Part shown: positions 34,601-49,600 of the stretch, in pieces
How the letters are laid out: each line of letters opens with the position of its first letter
Numbering within the stretch: the stretch's first letter is position 1
Origin: Aplysia californica
Lineage: Eukaryota > Mollusca > Gastropoda > Aplysiida > Aplysiidae
Length of the DNA: 64,000 bases
Assembly: GCF_000002075.1 (NCBI RefSeq)
Contig: NW_004797328.1
Span: 1,208,517 to 1,272,516 of the forward strand
Direction of reading: 5' to 3'
Position numbers and translations under genes: made by a program
Notes under the pieces: generated by a model
Told to the model about the DNA's origin: nothing
Databases searched by the model: none
What the model saw: the letters and a program-made list of their open reading frames with translations, nothing else

Positions 34601-37600
34601 GCGGCAACGTTCCAAGCTCTTGTTGACATTCTCCTGTAGCTTCTTGTAGTAGTCGCATCCTTTCTGAGCCTTGGCCAGCAGTTCCTCGTACTTTTCGTAC
34701 GAAGCAATCAGTTCCTGGATCACCCGTTCACGTCTGTTTATAGAAAATTAATTATGTGTCAAGAACTAAGACCTTTGAAGCCTCATCAAGATTACATAAG
34801 TCAACACAGACCCATGAAAGTAGATATTCACATCATAATCAAACTTTCAATTACAAGATATGATTTTTTTTTAAACAGTGGCCTCAGCAAACAAACAAAA
34901 GTACATTATAAGTTGTGATATTAATTTTTTTTTCTCATCTAAAAAATCCCTGCGCCCCTGTCTTAACGGGGGGAGTTACCCTTGAGGACCATTTTCTATG
35001 TTTGTTGCCCGAGATCAAATCTAAGTACACATATAAGTCAGGCATAGGAAAATCTCTATATAGGCAATTTTGGCATAGCTACAGCGGTTGCTATGGAAAC
35101 CGCTGCAATCTTGAAAACAAACAATATCAAATCCCTAAGGCTTTCTTATTTACAGACCAAATTTGACCAAATATGGTGAGAGCATACCTGAACCAGAACC
35201 TATCAGCATAACAGCGAGTTTTTTTCAATAAGTGCAAAAGAAAAAAATATGGCGAGTTCCCCCAATATATAAAAACCTTTTCTAAATGTAGGTTGCGTAA
35301 TCGCTTGCCAATGGAATAAGTTTGGGTTGTTTTTTTTGCAAATGTCTCTCTGTTACATTGATGGCAGCCTTGCCATCTAAGTTTCGTGAAAGTATCATGT
35401 CAAAAGAATGAAAACTAAGGAAGGAGTAGGGAAAAAACTGCAAAAATATGACATTTCAAGAAAAACGACATTAATTGTGAAAATTCACTATATGTTATAT
35501 ATTTACGAGGCGAATAAAGACTTCCTCAATCATTTATTTTTATACAAAGAACTGGTTGATCTTAAAAATCAGCCATTATCTCAATTTACATACATAGCCT
35601 GACCCAAAATCGGCAAAATCAAGGGTTCCTCCTCCCATTAACAGGAAAATGCTTTCCTAATCAAGTTCCTGTACTAAACTATTACCCTACAAAAAGAATT
35701 GTTCAAGCACCAAAGAAAAATATGAAACGATCATTTCAAGAGCAAGATATACTTAATCGAAACACTCACTGAGCTTTGGCCTCTCCAAACGACTGGCGGA
35801 TCACAGCAAACTGAGCATTCGCATCCGTCAGGGCTCGGAGAATGTTTTCCTGCGCAGCCAGGTTCTTGTTGATCAGATCCACCGTCTGGTCGTGTTTCCG
35901 CAGCTGCTCAGCAAATACGCTCTGAAAACGACACATTGGTTTAGATTAATTTCAGATAAATTTTATGGCACTTGCAACACAAATAGATCATATAAGAGTC
36001 GAAGATTAGAGGTGTTATTAGAGGGTGTCAAACAAAGAAAAGAAAGAGGAGAAATAAAGAAGATGCTAGATAGAAAAGAAGGAGCAAACTATACAAGACC
36101 ATCCGCCAACCACCCACTCATATTGGTTTTTGAACACAAAATCAAACAAACATTACATACATTTGGACATCGATGTTCCCAACACTTATATGGCTTAATC
36201 GCTTGCAGGAGTCTGTTGGGCTTACAGACTAGACAGAAAGCGTTGATGATGGTTATAGAAACTGAAGACAGGCTAGACAGACTCAATAAGCAAAGAGCAA
36301 TGCAGAAAAACTGTATAGAAAAATCAGTGAGATATGAATATGTCTGCATTAGAACCAAGAAAAACTATGGCGAAAAGAATGCTATTTGTAACGACTTGTT
36401 CATTTTGACACGTCATTTCAACCGCTCATATTAATTAACTGTACCCTTCCCATCCTGTGTGACTCACTGAAGCAGAGGAAGATGGGACAGATGCTAATAT
36501 AAAATAAACTCAGCTGACAGGGAGTGAAAGCATATCTCCTCAATAATAATTTACATTAACACCATCTCACACCATCACTCACTACCACCATCATATCTAA
36601 AATCATCATATATCTCAGATCCTTGACATACATCTAGATCTATATTCCTTGAATCTCAATCTGTAACAGTAACATGATATAATAGTTATGTAAGTAATAT
36701 ACTATTCGACACTTTTTTCTTCTAATCAGATGGCGTCAATCCCATAGACATATGCAAGGGACAAAAACAAATTTTTTTTTTAAAACTGTACCCTACCTCT
36801 TTGTCCACTGCCTCTTGTGTGACGAGAACATTGGTGATGTCATCGTTATGCAGTTGGGAGCGAAACTGATCAAGCAAAGCCTTTCTCTGCTCTTTCATTT
36901 CAGAGATCTTTTGTAGGAGTCGGCGAACTTGGGTGACTATAGCTTCGTCTTCAGGGGCTGGCCAGAGACAACAAAGGAAAAGTGAAATGTACTGAAGTTT
37001 ACCAAGAGAGGACATGACAGTAAAATGTACGGTCAAAATTGTCCAAGATGGCCACCCATTGTCAAGGAGAAAAGTGGTTAGACTTCTTGGACAGTATTAT
37101 AATCTTTTTTTTTAAAGAAAGGAGAGAAATAAGATGCTTTCATTTGTAAAGGAGACCGTCTTGGACAGGAGGCTGTTGGAGCAGATTCAACTGTATTTAC
37201 TGACTCACAGGCAGAGACAAACTCCTACTATTTCCACCTCAGGGCAGTTGCAACCATTATTGCAAAAAGGAAAAAAAACAAAAACATTTTGATTCACTCA
37301 TTTTGAGCCAAAATATGCAACTTCAATTCATAAAACTAAAAAAAGCGTAGAAGTAAAATGAAAGGAATCCTCATGAGACTGAACATTGAGCTTCCAGATA
37401 CTACACAGTACCATATAGTGTAAAATTTTCCCTTGGATACATTTAAAGTCTACTAAAAGTCTTCACATCACTCTACAAGCTGCTGACATTCCTTTCAAAT
37501 TAAAATTTGTGCCATGTTCTTCACCAAAGATTTAAGAATTGACCTGTATTGCATCTTTTACCTCCACAGTACAATTGTTGGACAGCAATCCATTCCCCCC

Positions 37601-40600
37601 CACCAAAAAAAAATAAAAGGGTTGTTTTTGGGTTTTTTCCAATTTAAAGAAGATCAGAGAAACAGGTCACACATGTAAAATTATACACTAAAAACCCATA
37701 AAAAATGAAATTCAAAACTCTTAACTTTATCTCCAGAAGGGGTTTTCCCACTATGACAGGGTCCTGTTTTGGTACAAAACCTTAAAGTGACATAAAAGTT
37801 ACTAAATTGGTGGTCAAAACTGTTGTAAAGTAGAGTAATCATAATGTAACATTATAAGTACCCACTTTCAGCATTCCATAACGAGTACTGTAATGGTCAG
37901 TATATCGGTATTGCTGAGAGCAAGAAAAGAGCAACACACACATACACACATACACAGAAGAAAACAACAAAGATGTCTAGCCTACGGCAGCACAAGTCAC
38001 TGTCATGTAAAGTTTAAGTTTTATATTAAACTCTGGAACACAACCCAAGAAGTTGTTTCATTTATTAATGTTTAATGTTGTTGGTGTTCTTGGACTGTTC
38101 ACAAGTAGAATACACAACACAAACTAAAGAAATGAACCTATTTTGATAGTTCTTGATCTAATGAAAGAACACCTCGTAAAATAAACCTGCTTTAGTCAAA
38201 TGCCAAAAATTAATACACCGTTGAAGTTGTTGAAAAAGAATGTGCTCGGGCCGCTGCCAGCGGCTCCCCAGCCAAAGTTCCAACCGCGAGCCGCTGGGAG
38301 TCAAACGAAAACACTTGCAAAATACACCGAAGGAAAAAGCCTTTTTTTAAAAACCACTATCTTTTGAATTAATGAATGTTTATCAAATACTCACTCTGCG
38401 TGGGTTGCGATGGCGGCAAAAAGGCCTGCAGCTCAGCGGGCTGCTTGGTGAGAGTCTTGAGGTTGTTGGTGTGTGTGTTCATAGCTTTGTGCAGCACTGT
38501 GTTGAGTGAGCTGCCCTCCTGGTGGCGGTTCCTGAACTCTGCGATGCTGTTCTGGATGCCAGGGAGCACGGTGCTGGGACTGCGCTTCCCAAACTGAGTC
38601 TGAAATAAAAGTGAGATGGACAGACAGTAGTTCCAAGAAATCAAGAAATAGAAGGTAACCAAACAGATATCTTACACATCAAGTTCATGAAGACAAACAG
38701 ACTGGATAGAAATAGGGGCTAAATTTTTTTTTAAAGTAAGCGTAACTGGTTTTTATCATATTGAGCCACGGACAAAGGTGGTTCCGACTGAGAGACAAAA
38801 TGTACCAAAAAATATTCAGAATTTATTTCCAAGTATAATTACCCTTCAATTTTAACTCTCATATCCTGAAATTATACAAGCAACACAGATTCAGCCTTGA
38901 AGAACTACTGATGAGAGAACTGCTCCTCAATTTTTTCTTATACAGCACCTACAGCTGCATCAACAATAACACACACACACTACTTTTCAGAGTATCAAAA
39001 TCTACCAAGCATAGATTTTATAACGCTCAAAGCTCCTAGAAACAAAAGAGCTAAGAACCATACTAAACAAGAAATTGGCAACAAATGCAAAAATATTGAC
39101 TAGACAAAACTAGAAGAAGAAGGAAGTGCACGATATAAACACAAACCTCAAACTCAGCTGTGCGCTCAGCGTCTTGACTCAGAGTCTCCTGCAGTTCCGC
39201 GATGCCAAGTTCCACTTCTGTCGCATACCCAGACACAGCTGGTGACAGACATGAGAAAACATGTTCAAAATCAGAAACTGGTTCAAAACTCACATTGAAA
39301 GCCAGCCAATCACTACCGTTTATCCAGGTTGACAGGTTGCAAAAAGAAAGCACTCTATCCCATTGGTCATTTCTATGCCAAACAAAGCCAGATAACGCAT
39401 AGAGCAGAATGACAGACAAAAAAGTGAGATTGGTCATTCAAGGCAATAACAGTGTATATCACTCAAAAGCTAGGAATTCCCAAAAACTAAAGCTCAAAGT
39501 CAAACAATGTCACTCTATCACAACTTGACTATATATTCTTCTCCTGTAAGATTAGGTGAAGCCAAAAGACTGAAGCCCAGTGTCATAAATAACATGTTTA
39601 TCTCTGTTTGACGTTACATTGTCAAGGATTCGCGCTTATTGTCTTGTCTTTTTTTCTTTGCAGACCATACTGTAAACTGTGCTGAATGGAATGTTGAATA
39701 AACCTACCGAAAGGTCATACCATACTTTTATTTGAAATTGTAATTTTAAATTCGCCTTACAACACCCAGTTTCTCCAACACCATTTTGGCATACTGGATT
39801 GGGACCTTCGATTCGTTATTATTTTAATTTTCCATAAGAAAACTGTGTTGTTCAACCATACTCACAAGCCATGGCGTCTGTGAGCTCCTTGATAGCGTCG
39901 GTGCGCACACTCATGGCAGCACATTTCTCCATCAGGTTCTCCGGGATCAAGTCCGGCTGAGGCATCAGCTGATCCGTGTCAAGCTGCAGTGATGACATGA
40001 ACTGCCTGAGAACAAATGCATAGATGGAAACTTAGACAGGCTGATCTGATAGTATTGATTTTACGGGACCAGAGTGAGAATTTGTGAGACTGATTACTAA
40101 TAAATAATGAAAATCGCATTTGTATAGTGCATATCCATGCTCTAGAGCATGCTCTATGTGCTTTAGTGAGGTGAACAATGAAGCTGTAAATAGAAAACAA
40201 TGTGAGGACCAGAAAGACATGTATCCTGTGGTCACTGTTTTGTTTACTGTTGTTAAAACAAAAACTTCCGACAGGGTTAGGTAAGTTCTTTCTATTTCCT
40301 TTTCAGTCTATTATTCCCCATCAAGGTCTCATTTTATCAGAAAATAATATGGCACGCTTTTCCTTCCAAAGCCCATTTGGGTTTTTTAACCAAAAACATT
40401 CTCTTTTCATTATATTGAGAAAGACAAACAACTTCATCCAAAAGTCTTAAAACATCATTTTTACAAAGATTATAACACATATGACAGACACAACAGAGCA
40501 AGAAAACGAGTGTCAGGCCACTGTATCTCTTTCAACCACGAGCATTCATTACATCGACAAACAAAAAATAAAAACATGAATTACAAACGGTGTTACCTAA

Positions 40601-43600
40601 ACAACTGCCGAGAAAAAGACAGAGTGCACTCACAATAATATAACATTAATATACCACAATTTTAGAACATATTACTAGAGCACTAAACAAACCATTTGAA
40701 TTTTAGTAAGTGTTTTACGGCACTTGCAACACAATAAGGTCATATAAGTGCCGAAGAGGTGTTACAAGAGAATAACAAACACAAAAAAGAAGGAGAGATA
40801 ATGACGACAGATGTTTGAGAGGAAAGAAGGAGCAAACCACACCAGAGCACCCGCCAACCATCTACGAAAAAAACATGAATTTAACCAGACACCTAAACTG
40901 CGTGTAGGGCCCTGATAAAGCTCATTTCTCAAAGCACCACTTCACAATTATTCCTTTTTTTTAATATGTATATATTATAACTCACTCCAGATCCATATTC
41001 TTCTGCTCAATATCTTCAACAACTCTCCGAGACAGCTTTGCTTTCTCCTCACTGGAATAACAAAGTAAATTTTTAAATACACACAGTTCAACGACAACAA
41101 AGATCGGAAAAAGAGATGGGATTTCTCTGAATGTAATTTTATAAAAGTAACTGTCAAGGTTCTCTTAAAATCAAACTGCAAATTATTCTCATAAGTCTCC
41201 ACAGACAGTCCGCCCAAGAATGCTATTTACAACATAACTTTATCTGAACAACAGAGACAATCAGCCAAAATTATTCAAAATTCAGACAGAAAAAATTTCC
41301 AAGTGTTGAGTATTATGTATCAATGCCAGTCAGGCGTCCGTGCGCGGCAAAATTTGTGTCCCCGTTTGCGTGTGTATTTTTGGACCAGATCGGAACGTAG
41401 GTGACTAACTTTCTCAAACTTGGTCTGCTCTATTTCTAGACCAATATGAATGAAACTTGGCAAACAATCAGAAAATAGGGCAAACTAATGATATGCGGAT
41501 GTTAAAGTTTGTACACATAAATTAACCTATGCTTTTGGTGTCGGAAACACTTTCGTAAAGGTTATGCCGAAAACTATAAGGAGCTTGATTTTCAACATCA
41601 ACAAAGTAAGAGATCTATCTTTCCTCTTTAGTGTCCTCAAATTTGAAAGTTCTGTGTCAAGTAGTTGTTTAGAATTTATAAGTGCACCACTAGCCCCCTG
41701 TCCAAAGCGGCTTTGTACAGAGACCGGCCATTTGCCTCTCACTCCCTCAACAAATATATGTGACCTAAAAATCCCTGCATGACTATTTCGAGCCCGTTCA
41801 TTGGTCCCTTGAAATAGGGCAATGGCGGCCACGCTCATCCGGTTGTTTTTCTCTCTGTTTCCCTGTAACATCGCAATGGTGGTATTCCGGGGTGAGCTTA
41901 TCACGCTTTGAGGTGTTCGCACCCCAATAGGGAAAGAAGATTTTTAATTGTACAGCATGCTAGATTTAATTTAATTTAATTTTATGGTTGGCATGGTCTA
42001 ATGTCATCAAAAAAAGCTTTGCCATTATTTAGTGACGCTACCAACATATTCTTAAAGATCCCATGTTGTGATATGATGCTATAAATAAAATGCTCTCATC
42101 CCACACCCCTTTTCGCAAAATCTAAATATGTAAACCAAAATTTTAATTATAACAAAATAATTAAGAAATGGTTAGTAAATCTGACTTGCAGAAATAATTT
42201 CTCCGCCCAAAAACACATTGGGTAGCCAAATTTCTTTCTAACACTCCAATGAATAACTGAGATATCATCGATTTTCTTACAAAATCTGCTGTTGCAGGGT
42301 CCACTTTTGGGAGTATTTTCCCAATATATGGGTCATCCATATTTTGTCGACCTTCACAACCCCATAACTTTTTTATTTACGATCCGATTCTTTAAATTCA
42401 AAAGGCATAATTCTTAGAATCGAAAACTCTTTCCTACGTAACAATAAAAAAGGGCGAAAGCGAAAAATTAATTTTTCATGGGCATGGCTATATTATGTAT
42501 GCCATGGGTCACTACAGTTGTCTTTTCTTTCATTATTCCCTCTGTTATATCCACTGTTCAATATGCATTTGAGGGGGGGGGGGGGGGCAAAATAGATCAG
42601 TCCAAGTTAGAAAAAAAGGGAGACAAAACGATTCAGTCAAACAGTGGGAAGACATCAAAGCCTTACCTGTAAACTGAGGAAGCCTCATGAGCTTCCATAG
42701 GTACTAGTTTCTGGAAGATATCAGGTCCCGAGATCTCTTTGTCTGTTGGGTTGAATGGGATCCCTTTGACCAGTGAGGCACCTGAAAATACACACAAAAA
42801 AAGTCAGGCAAAATAAGCTTCATAAATTCGAAAAGAAGTGCACTGTAATGCTTCTACAGCATCTGAAACTTGTGAACTTGGACCTAAATTATAAAAGTAA
42901 ACAAATTACTGTAAATCATAGGAACAAGCATGCAACTCTCTGGAACCAAAGACAGCAAGCAGAACAAGTTCCAGTTACAAATGCATGGAGCTGAAAAGAC
43001 AAAAACAGAACACTTTAGCATAAGAACGTTAAACTGTCTCAGATTCACATTCCAGTAGACAATCATTATGCAAAACCCTTGAGGGCGAGTTGGGAAGCAT
43101 GAATAATAATAATAATGATAATAAAAATCATAATAGTTTATCCATCAATGTCTGACAGAGATCAATGTATCTACAGAGGAAAATGTTTCTTAAAAAAGAA
43201 GAAATAAAAGGTTGAGATGACTTGTGACTTCTGCTGTGGCCAATGAGACAAGTTCTGGCTGAGGATTCTCTGCCGGAAGCATGAATAAAATAAACCCAAC
43301 TTAACCATAAAGCTAACATCCTCCCCCTTCACATTCAGCAAGAGCAGCAACATGAAGCATACGCACTCAATATAATCTGTTTCTGACTTTTGAACTGTGC
43401 TGTTTCAAAGAAATGTGTATAGCACATCTATGACATGTACAAGCATGCACGTGAAAAGTTACCTTTGATCTCTGGGAGACTGTCAATGGGTGGCACTTTG
43501 TCATGATACACAAAATCATTGTCTTTCTTTGCTGCTTCATACCTGTGAAGGACAACAAAACAAAAAAAATTTATTCAACAATACATCTTACCAATACAAA

Positions 43601-46600
43601 ACTAACAAAAACAAGACAAATTGAAAATTACCACTTTCATAGAGCATCTCTGAGTAGAAAACAAAGAGAGAGAAAGCAGTCAAATCACATTTTGAAAATA
43701 TAGTACTAAGATGAGCTTTATTAATGCACAGTGGACTATAAAAAAACTACACACTGATGATAAAAATTAAAAAAAACAACCATGACAAACTTACTTTCCC
43801 ACAACGACATCTCTGGCAAAGCTTAAGCAGTCATGAACCTCAAGAACATCATTCTGTTGAAAAAACAATGGTGTAATCCTCATAAATGAGACTACACTAC
43901 AAACAATGGAACTTATCACTTTAAAAAGAGTAAAAAAACATATTCCTTGAAAATCCACATAACATCTCTGGCTTGATGTTAGCTTCTTCTTATTTTCTTC
44001 GCCTTTTAACTCTTTTCTTTTTCAAGAGACTATAGTCAAAGAAAAAATATAATATGTACTTCAGTGACGCAGGAAAATATTTCAATGTAAATATAGGAAA
44101 GCATTTCTCAATGGGCAAGGAAAAAAGTGGCAATTGCTCAGGAATATTTTGGTGTCACCGTTTTACAAAAACTATGGAACATGTCACTTTCAACTGGACA
44201 GTCAAGGTCTCTTTTATACATGAAAACTTACAAAAGTCAGTGTACATAACTTCCGATGATATTTTAAAGGCTGAAGCATCTACCTTAGCAAGCTGTGTCG
44301 CTTTAGCCAGTTCATCTTTAGCTGCTGTGTAGTAAGCCAGACATTCACCAGGTTTCTCCGACTCTTCCGCTTGACGACCCAAAAAGTAGTAAGTGATGCA
44401 CTGGTAGAAGGAAGTCTTCATCTCTAGCCTTCTGCCCCATTCCTGTCAGGAAAGTAAATAATAATGATAAAATGAAAATAATAATGAAATAAAAGTAACA
44501 ATAATAAATAACAGCAATGAAAATAATCTCAGACTTGCCAACTTTTTCAAAACTCAATCTGGGACACCGAATGTTATAACACCAGATTATGTACCAATGA
44601 ACAAAATTATATAAAGTGGGGCTAGTTTTGGTGAAGTGTATGCAACGTCCTATCAAATTCCCAACAGTCAAATTTGGGACAGCCCTGGGAAATTCAGGAC
44701 AGTTCGCAAGCATGTGATCTTTTGATTATTATTCTGCTGAAACAATGAAAACAATACCAAATCTGGAGCCATGTCATTATGCCAAAGGCTTCTGCCATTT
44801 CCTATTCACTTTCCACGCCAAAAAGCTCATTGCTCAGCTCTGGACCCCCGAGCCACACTCAGCAGGTATGAGTACCATAAGCTAGGTCATATTAAAAGAG
44901 GATCCAAATAAAATGTGAGTATTACGCGAGTACAAATTTGAGTATTAAAACTAAAGACAACGTTAAGTTTACAAAATAAGTGCAGAGATGCCAACCACAG
45001 AAAAACGAAATGAGTATTGGGAAATATGAAAATGTGTATTTTCAGGGGAAATGTGTATTCTCTTCGACCGACCGACTAACCAGTAAAATATTCAGGGTGT
45101 CCAGCAATATTTCCTGAAAAAAATTTACTAGCTCACCAGCTCGAAAAAGGGAGCACACACGCGTACAATAAACATGTATCCAGTCAACAACATGTCAGTG
45201 TTCAGTGTCGTACTGGGGTCTTGTTTGACTTAAGTATTTCAGTCTGTTATAATATTTTCCTCTCATTATTATTATAAAAAATCAATCCCGTTTTGAGCGT
45301 TCGGAAGGGCCTAGAACAAGAATTTCGACTATCAAGAACCAGTCTGGGTGTCATGATTCATATATTATGAACTGACAGACTAAAATTATAGCTCAAACTC
45401 AGAGAAGAGCAATAACTTGAAGGGTTCAAGTAGACCCGTGCACTGTAAGAGTTGTAACAACTGTGGGAGGGCAGGATGCAGTGACACTGAAAATCTGCCC
45501 TTCTTGAACAGAAAGCATAGTAGGTATAATTTACTATCACCCATCTAATGACACGCGAACATTTTATTTCAATTACACAGACTTGCAAAGTATGAAGGGT
45601 CCCGATTCCGCACACAGCCTGCACCAACGCGTGCTTTGCAGAGAGCTCTAATCAAAATTCTGAAATTTGCCTCCAAGTTTTTGTCCTCTGGTCTTGCCTT
45701 CACACATCCTCCCTCCCCCCCTCGAGTGTATAAAAAAAAAAAAATCAATAATCCCCTCCCGTAGTCCTATACTTGGCAACGCCGTTACTCCCACCAAACA
45801 CGGTCTTTGCTAACACGTTGCCGCATTTATTTGTGATGCGAATGCGCGCAGGTTCATTGACCGGTCACGATGGCGAGCCCAACAATCTAAAAATCGGACG
45901 ACGCTTGTATTTTCTTTTCTTTTTTTTCCTACAAGTGACAGCACAGACACGAGTTCGAGAAATTTTATTTGCACGGCAACACAGCGTTTACACTGCACAA
46001 CCTGCATGTCACAAATAAGTTGCGTTATCAGTCTACAGCTGGCAAACTTCTCGGTGGTAACGAAAGCGAACGTAGATCTTGATTTTCCCGATCAAGCCGC
46101 GGTGTCACATACACTTCCGTCTGCCGCCATAGCCGCCTGTTCGTGTGAAAGTGAAACGTACTCTTGGAGGAGGAAAAGCTAAACGAATATAATATCACAA
46201 TCGCGACCGGCAAAAATGAACTTACTGACCTTATCGGACTTAGTTTTCAAATATTCCAGTTCCGTGATACTGATACTATTTTGTATTTTTCGCTTTCCAG
46301 GATGCGTATTTTTTCATGAAAAGTCGTATTCGCGTATTTTCGGCAAAAAATCGTACTAAAATACGTAAAATCGTACTGGTTGGCATCTCTGTAAGTGGGT
46401 GTTACAAAGGCATTCTCAAAATAATGACCAATAGCGAAGTTTTGGAAGCACAAGAAGGAACAACAAAACATTAAAAGACTTTTGACGGCGGAATCAAAAA
46501 CAAAACCTGTCTGTTATGTAGAAACCATGTTATTAAAGAGCCATTGCCAAAACGTGGGGAAAAACACACACATCTCACATTAGGGTGCATAAAATGTGAT

Positions 46601-49600
46601 GCATTAGTATTTATTCCTCCAAAACTTATACACAAGTCAAATATAGGATGTAGAACATGCATTAGCAGTTTCAGACCCCATGTCAGCTTTACAATCTTGA
46701 GTTTGTAAATTTTGTGCCAAAAATGTTCGGTTTTTTTGTGATTCCAGGAGTGTCGTTTTGAGCAAACTTCCAACAATGTCCAAAATTTAGTATTTTTGGG
46801 TGGGGGGTTTTTTACGTGCGCTTTGATCCTATGCTATTTGTCATCGAGAAAGGTTAACTTGCTCAAGAAATCGGTTTGTTTGCAAATAAACGAACAATTT
46901 GGATCACTAGTGTGTCAGTCGTGTCGTCACGGACTAGGTGTTTCAGAAAACACCATTATTTTTCAGTAAAATCACCACAGCTGGTTAAATCTTTTTGCTT
47001 TTCGTCCTTTATTCAATACTTCAAAAGCCGCGATTTGCAAAAGGAACATCGGGTTCCTAGATCTACGATTTCGGTCGGCTGTTTAACATTCGCCGCGAAT
47101 GTCGTCACCTTGCGACGTGCCGGAAGTCTGAATTTCGCCCACTTTTGTTTTGAACGGGTCATCAACAGTGCCCGGATATAATTGTTTTCTTGAGTGACTT
47201 CCCCTTACCCGCTTCCCCAGAACAACGGAAGCAACGGGGGAAACAGAAAAACGAAAGTAGTCATTGCCTTCAGCGTCCGGTGACGCACAAGAACCTTGCC
47301 TTGAATGTGACATACTGGACTGTTTTGCGTGTTTTCAGGCTACCCTATTGAATATTTTAGTGAAATTGCGGTGTTTACACTAGATTCCTGGAACAAGAGT
47401 GTGATGTGTGAACAAACTTCGAGAGATGGATAATTTCTGTGGTTATAGATTTAGCTTTTGTGATTAGTGATGACGTTTGGGGTGTCGTCATGCAGCCGTA
47501 CAAGACTGACTGACGTACTAGAAATTACATTGTCCTAAGAGCAAACATTTTTTAAGTCATGTGTGCTCTCTTTACTCAAACAAATAAACAAACATGTCCT
47601 TGTTTATCTGTCTAACTCAAAAATACACATTTGTTCTTTGTTGGTATGATATACCTCTTTCCAATACATTGTGTCATTGTGTCATCATTGTTATGTACAA
47701 GTAATATTTGTCATCATTGCTAATATCAATAAGTTTTCAACATACATTTCATACAGGCAAGATTCATTTAGAAGCAAAATACGCCTTTATTGATCTGTGT
47801 ATTTCTTAGTGCAAATTTGTTCTTTGTAGGTATGATTTTACCTTTTCCCAGTATGTTTTGTCATCACTGTTATGTGCGAGTACTGTTTGTCATAATTAGC
47901 AACATAATTGTGATCGCCCACTGTCTTTGATATGACCTGATATCTCTTTCAAAGCAAAAGAAACCTCTCCTGGGTTTTTTTACATTCTTAAACTGCGCAT
48001 TTCTCTCTGGAGGCATGACTTTGTCTTTTCCTGTACATTGTGTCATCATTGTTATGTACAAGTCATGTTTGTCATCACTGTTATGTACAAGTCAGCTCCA
48101 TTGATTTTGTGCTTTTGCCTCATATTAGTTTAAAAATTGCTTTACACATGTGTTTTTCTGGTGCTGTGGCTTTGATAACTGTATTTGTACAGCCTTTCAC
48201 TATTGTGATGTGTTGTCAATGATAATGTCCAATGTGTATCCTTTCTTGTACATAACAATGATGACATGTTCTGTGCACTGCGTCATTGTTACAAAGCTTG
48301 TCATTTATTTATTACCTTATGAATGGAGTTCATAGTGTACAAAGTCTTTGTTTACTAAACAAATGGAATTTAAAGTATATAATTTGCCTTGCTGCTTATC
48401 TGTTTTTGTCATCACTGTTATATACAAGAAATACAGTAGTTGCCAAACCAATAGACCCATATCTCCAAATCCCTACATCTCCTTGCTCTGATACTCTAGG
48501 AATATGAGCACTAAATGTCAATTTGTGACTGACAGAAAAGAGAGTCAAATTGGTAAGAAAAATTTGTTTACACCACTGAGTCTCAACAGAGTCCCACGTT
48601 TTGGCTATTGCTCTAAAACGAATAAAATCCTCATATTCACAAGCTAATACATAATGCCAAATGACTCATCAGTATTTACATGCCTACCCTAACCATGTAC
48701 AGAACTCTTGTTTCTGTTTGTCACAACAGTTTGTACGAGAAGTAGACAGAGACCCAATCAGACGTTCCTACCTTGTGCATCCTGGAGTTGATCTGTTGTT
48801 TCTTCTCTGCCATGTCAATAGCTTTGCTGGAATCCTTGTAGAACTCCACCACCTGGGCTGCTACTTTGGCGGTGATATTGCTCTTTCTCCCGTCAATCAT
48901 AGATTTTTCCAAAATACATTCCTGAGCTTGGGCCTTTGATACAGAGAAAAATCATACACAGTTTAAATCAACACACCAAATGTAAGGCAAACAATCGCAA
49001 CTTAACATAAAAGTCTAAGAGAATGACACACAAGCTCTGAATAAAGTATCCACTTCCATTTAAAGGAATATACCAGTTTGCTTTATAACAGATAAAAAAA
49101 TCAAAAAGTTACACCCTCAAGCAAAAGGAGTTCTACATCTCACATTACTTTCTTCTTATAACAAACTGAACAAAACAAGGGAAAATGGGCCGGGGGGGGG
49201 GGGGGGGGGGGGGGGGGTTTCCAAAAATCCCAAAGCGAGGGGGGAAAAAAGGCTCTCTCTCCCGACCCACGTAAAAATTCCAAAAATTTTTCCGGCCCCC
49301 CCCCGGGGGGGGAAAAAGGCAAAGGAAAAAATGAACAATTATACATCAAATCTTCTCATCTCACCAGCATCAGTATAATGTGGAAGGACAGCAGCTCGTA
49401 GCTCATGTCTGTGCTCATGGAGGAGGTGGCAAACTCATTCCTCAAGTGTTCAAAGGCCCAGGCCGCACACTGGAAGTGTGTACAGGACACTTTCATACCC
49501 TGTGTTTGGATTGGAATTTGGAAACACATACACAAAGTCCTTCTGAGTTAGAAAAGGCTAGAATAGCTCAAAAATGAAAAAGTCAAGTACATTTATACAT

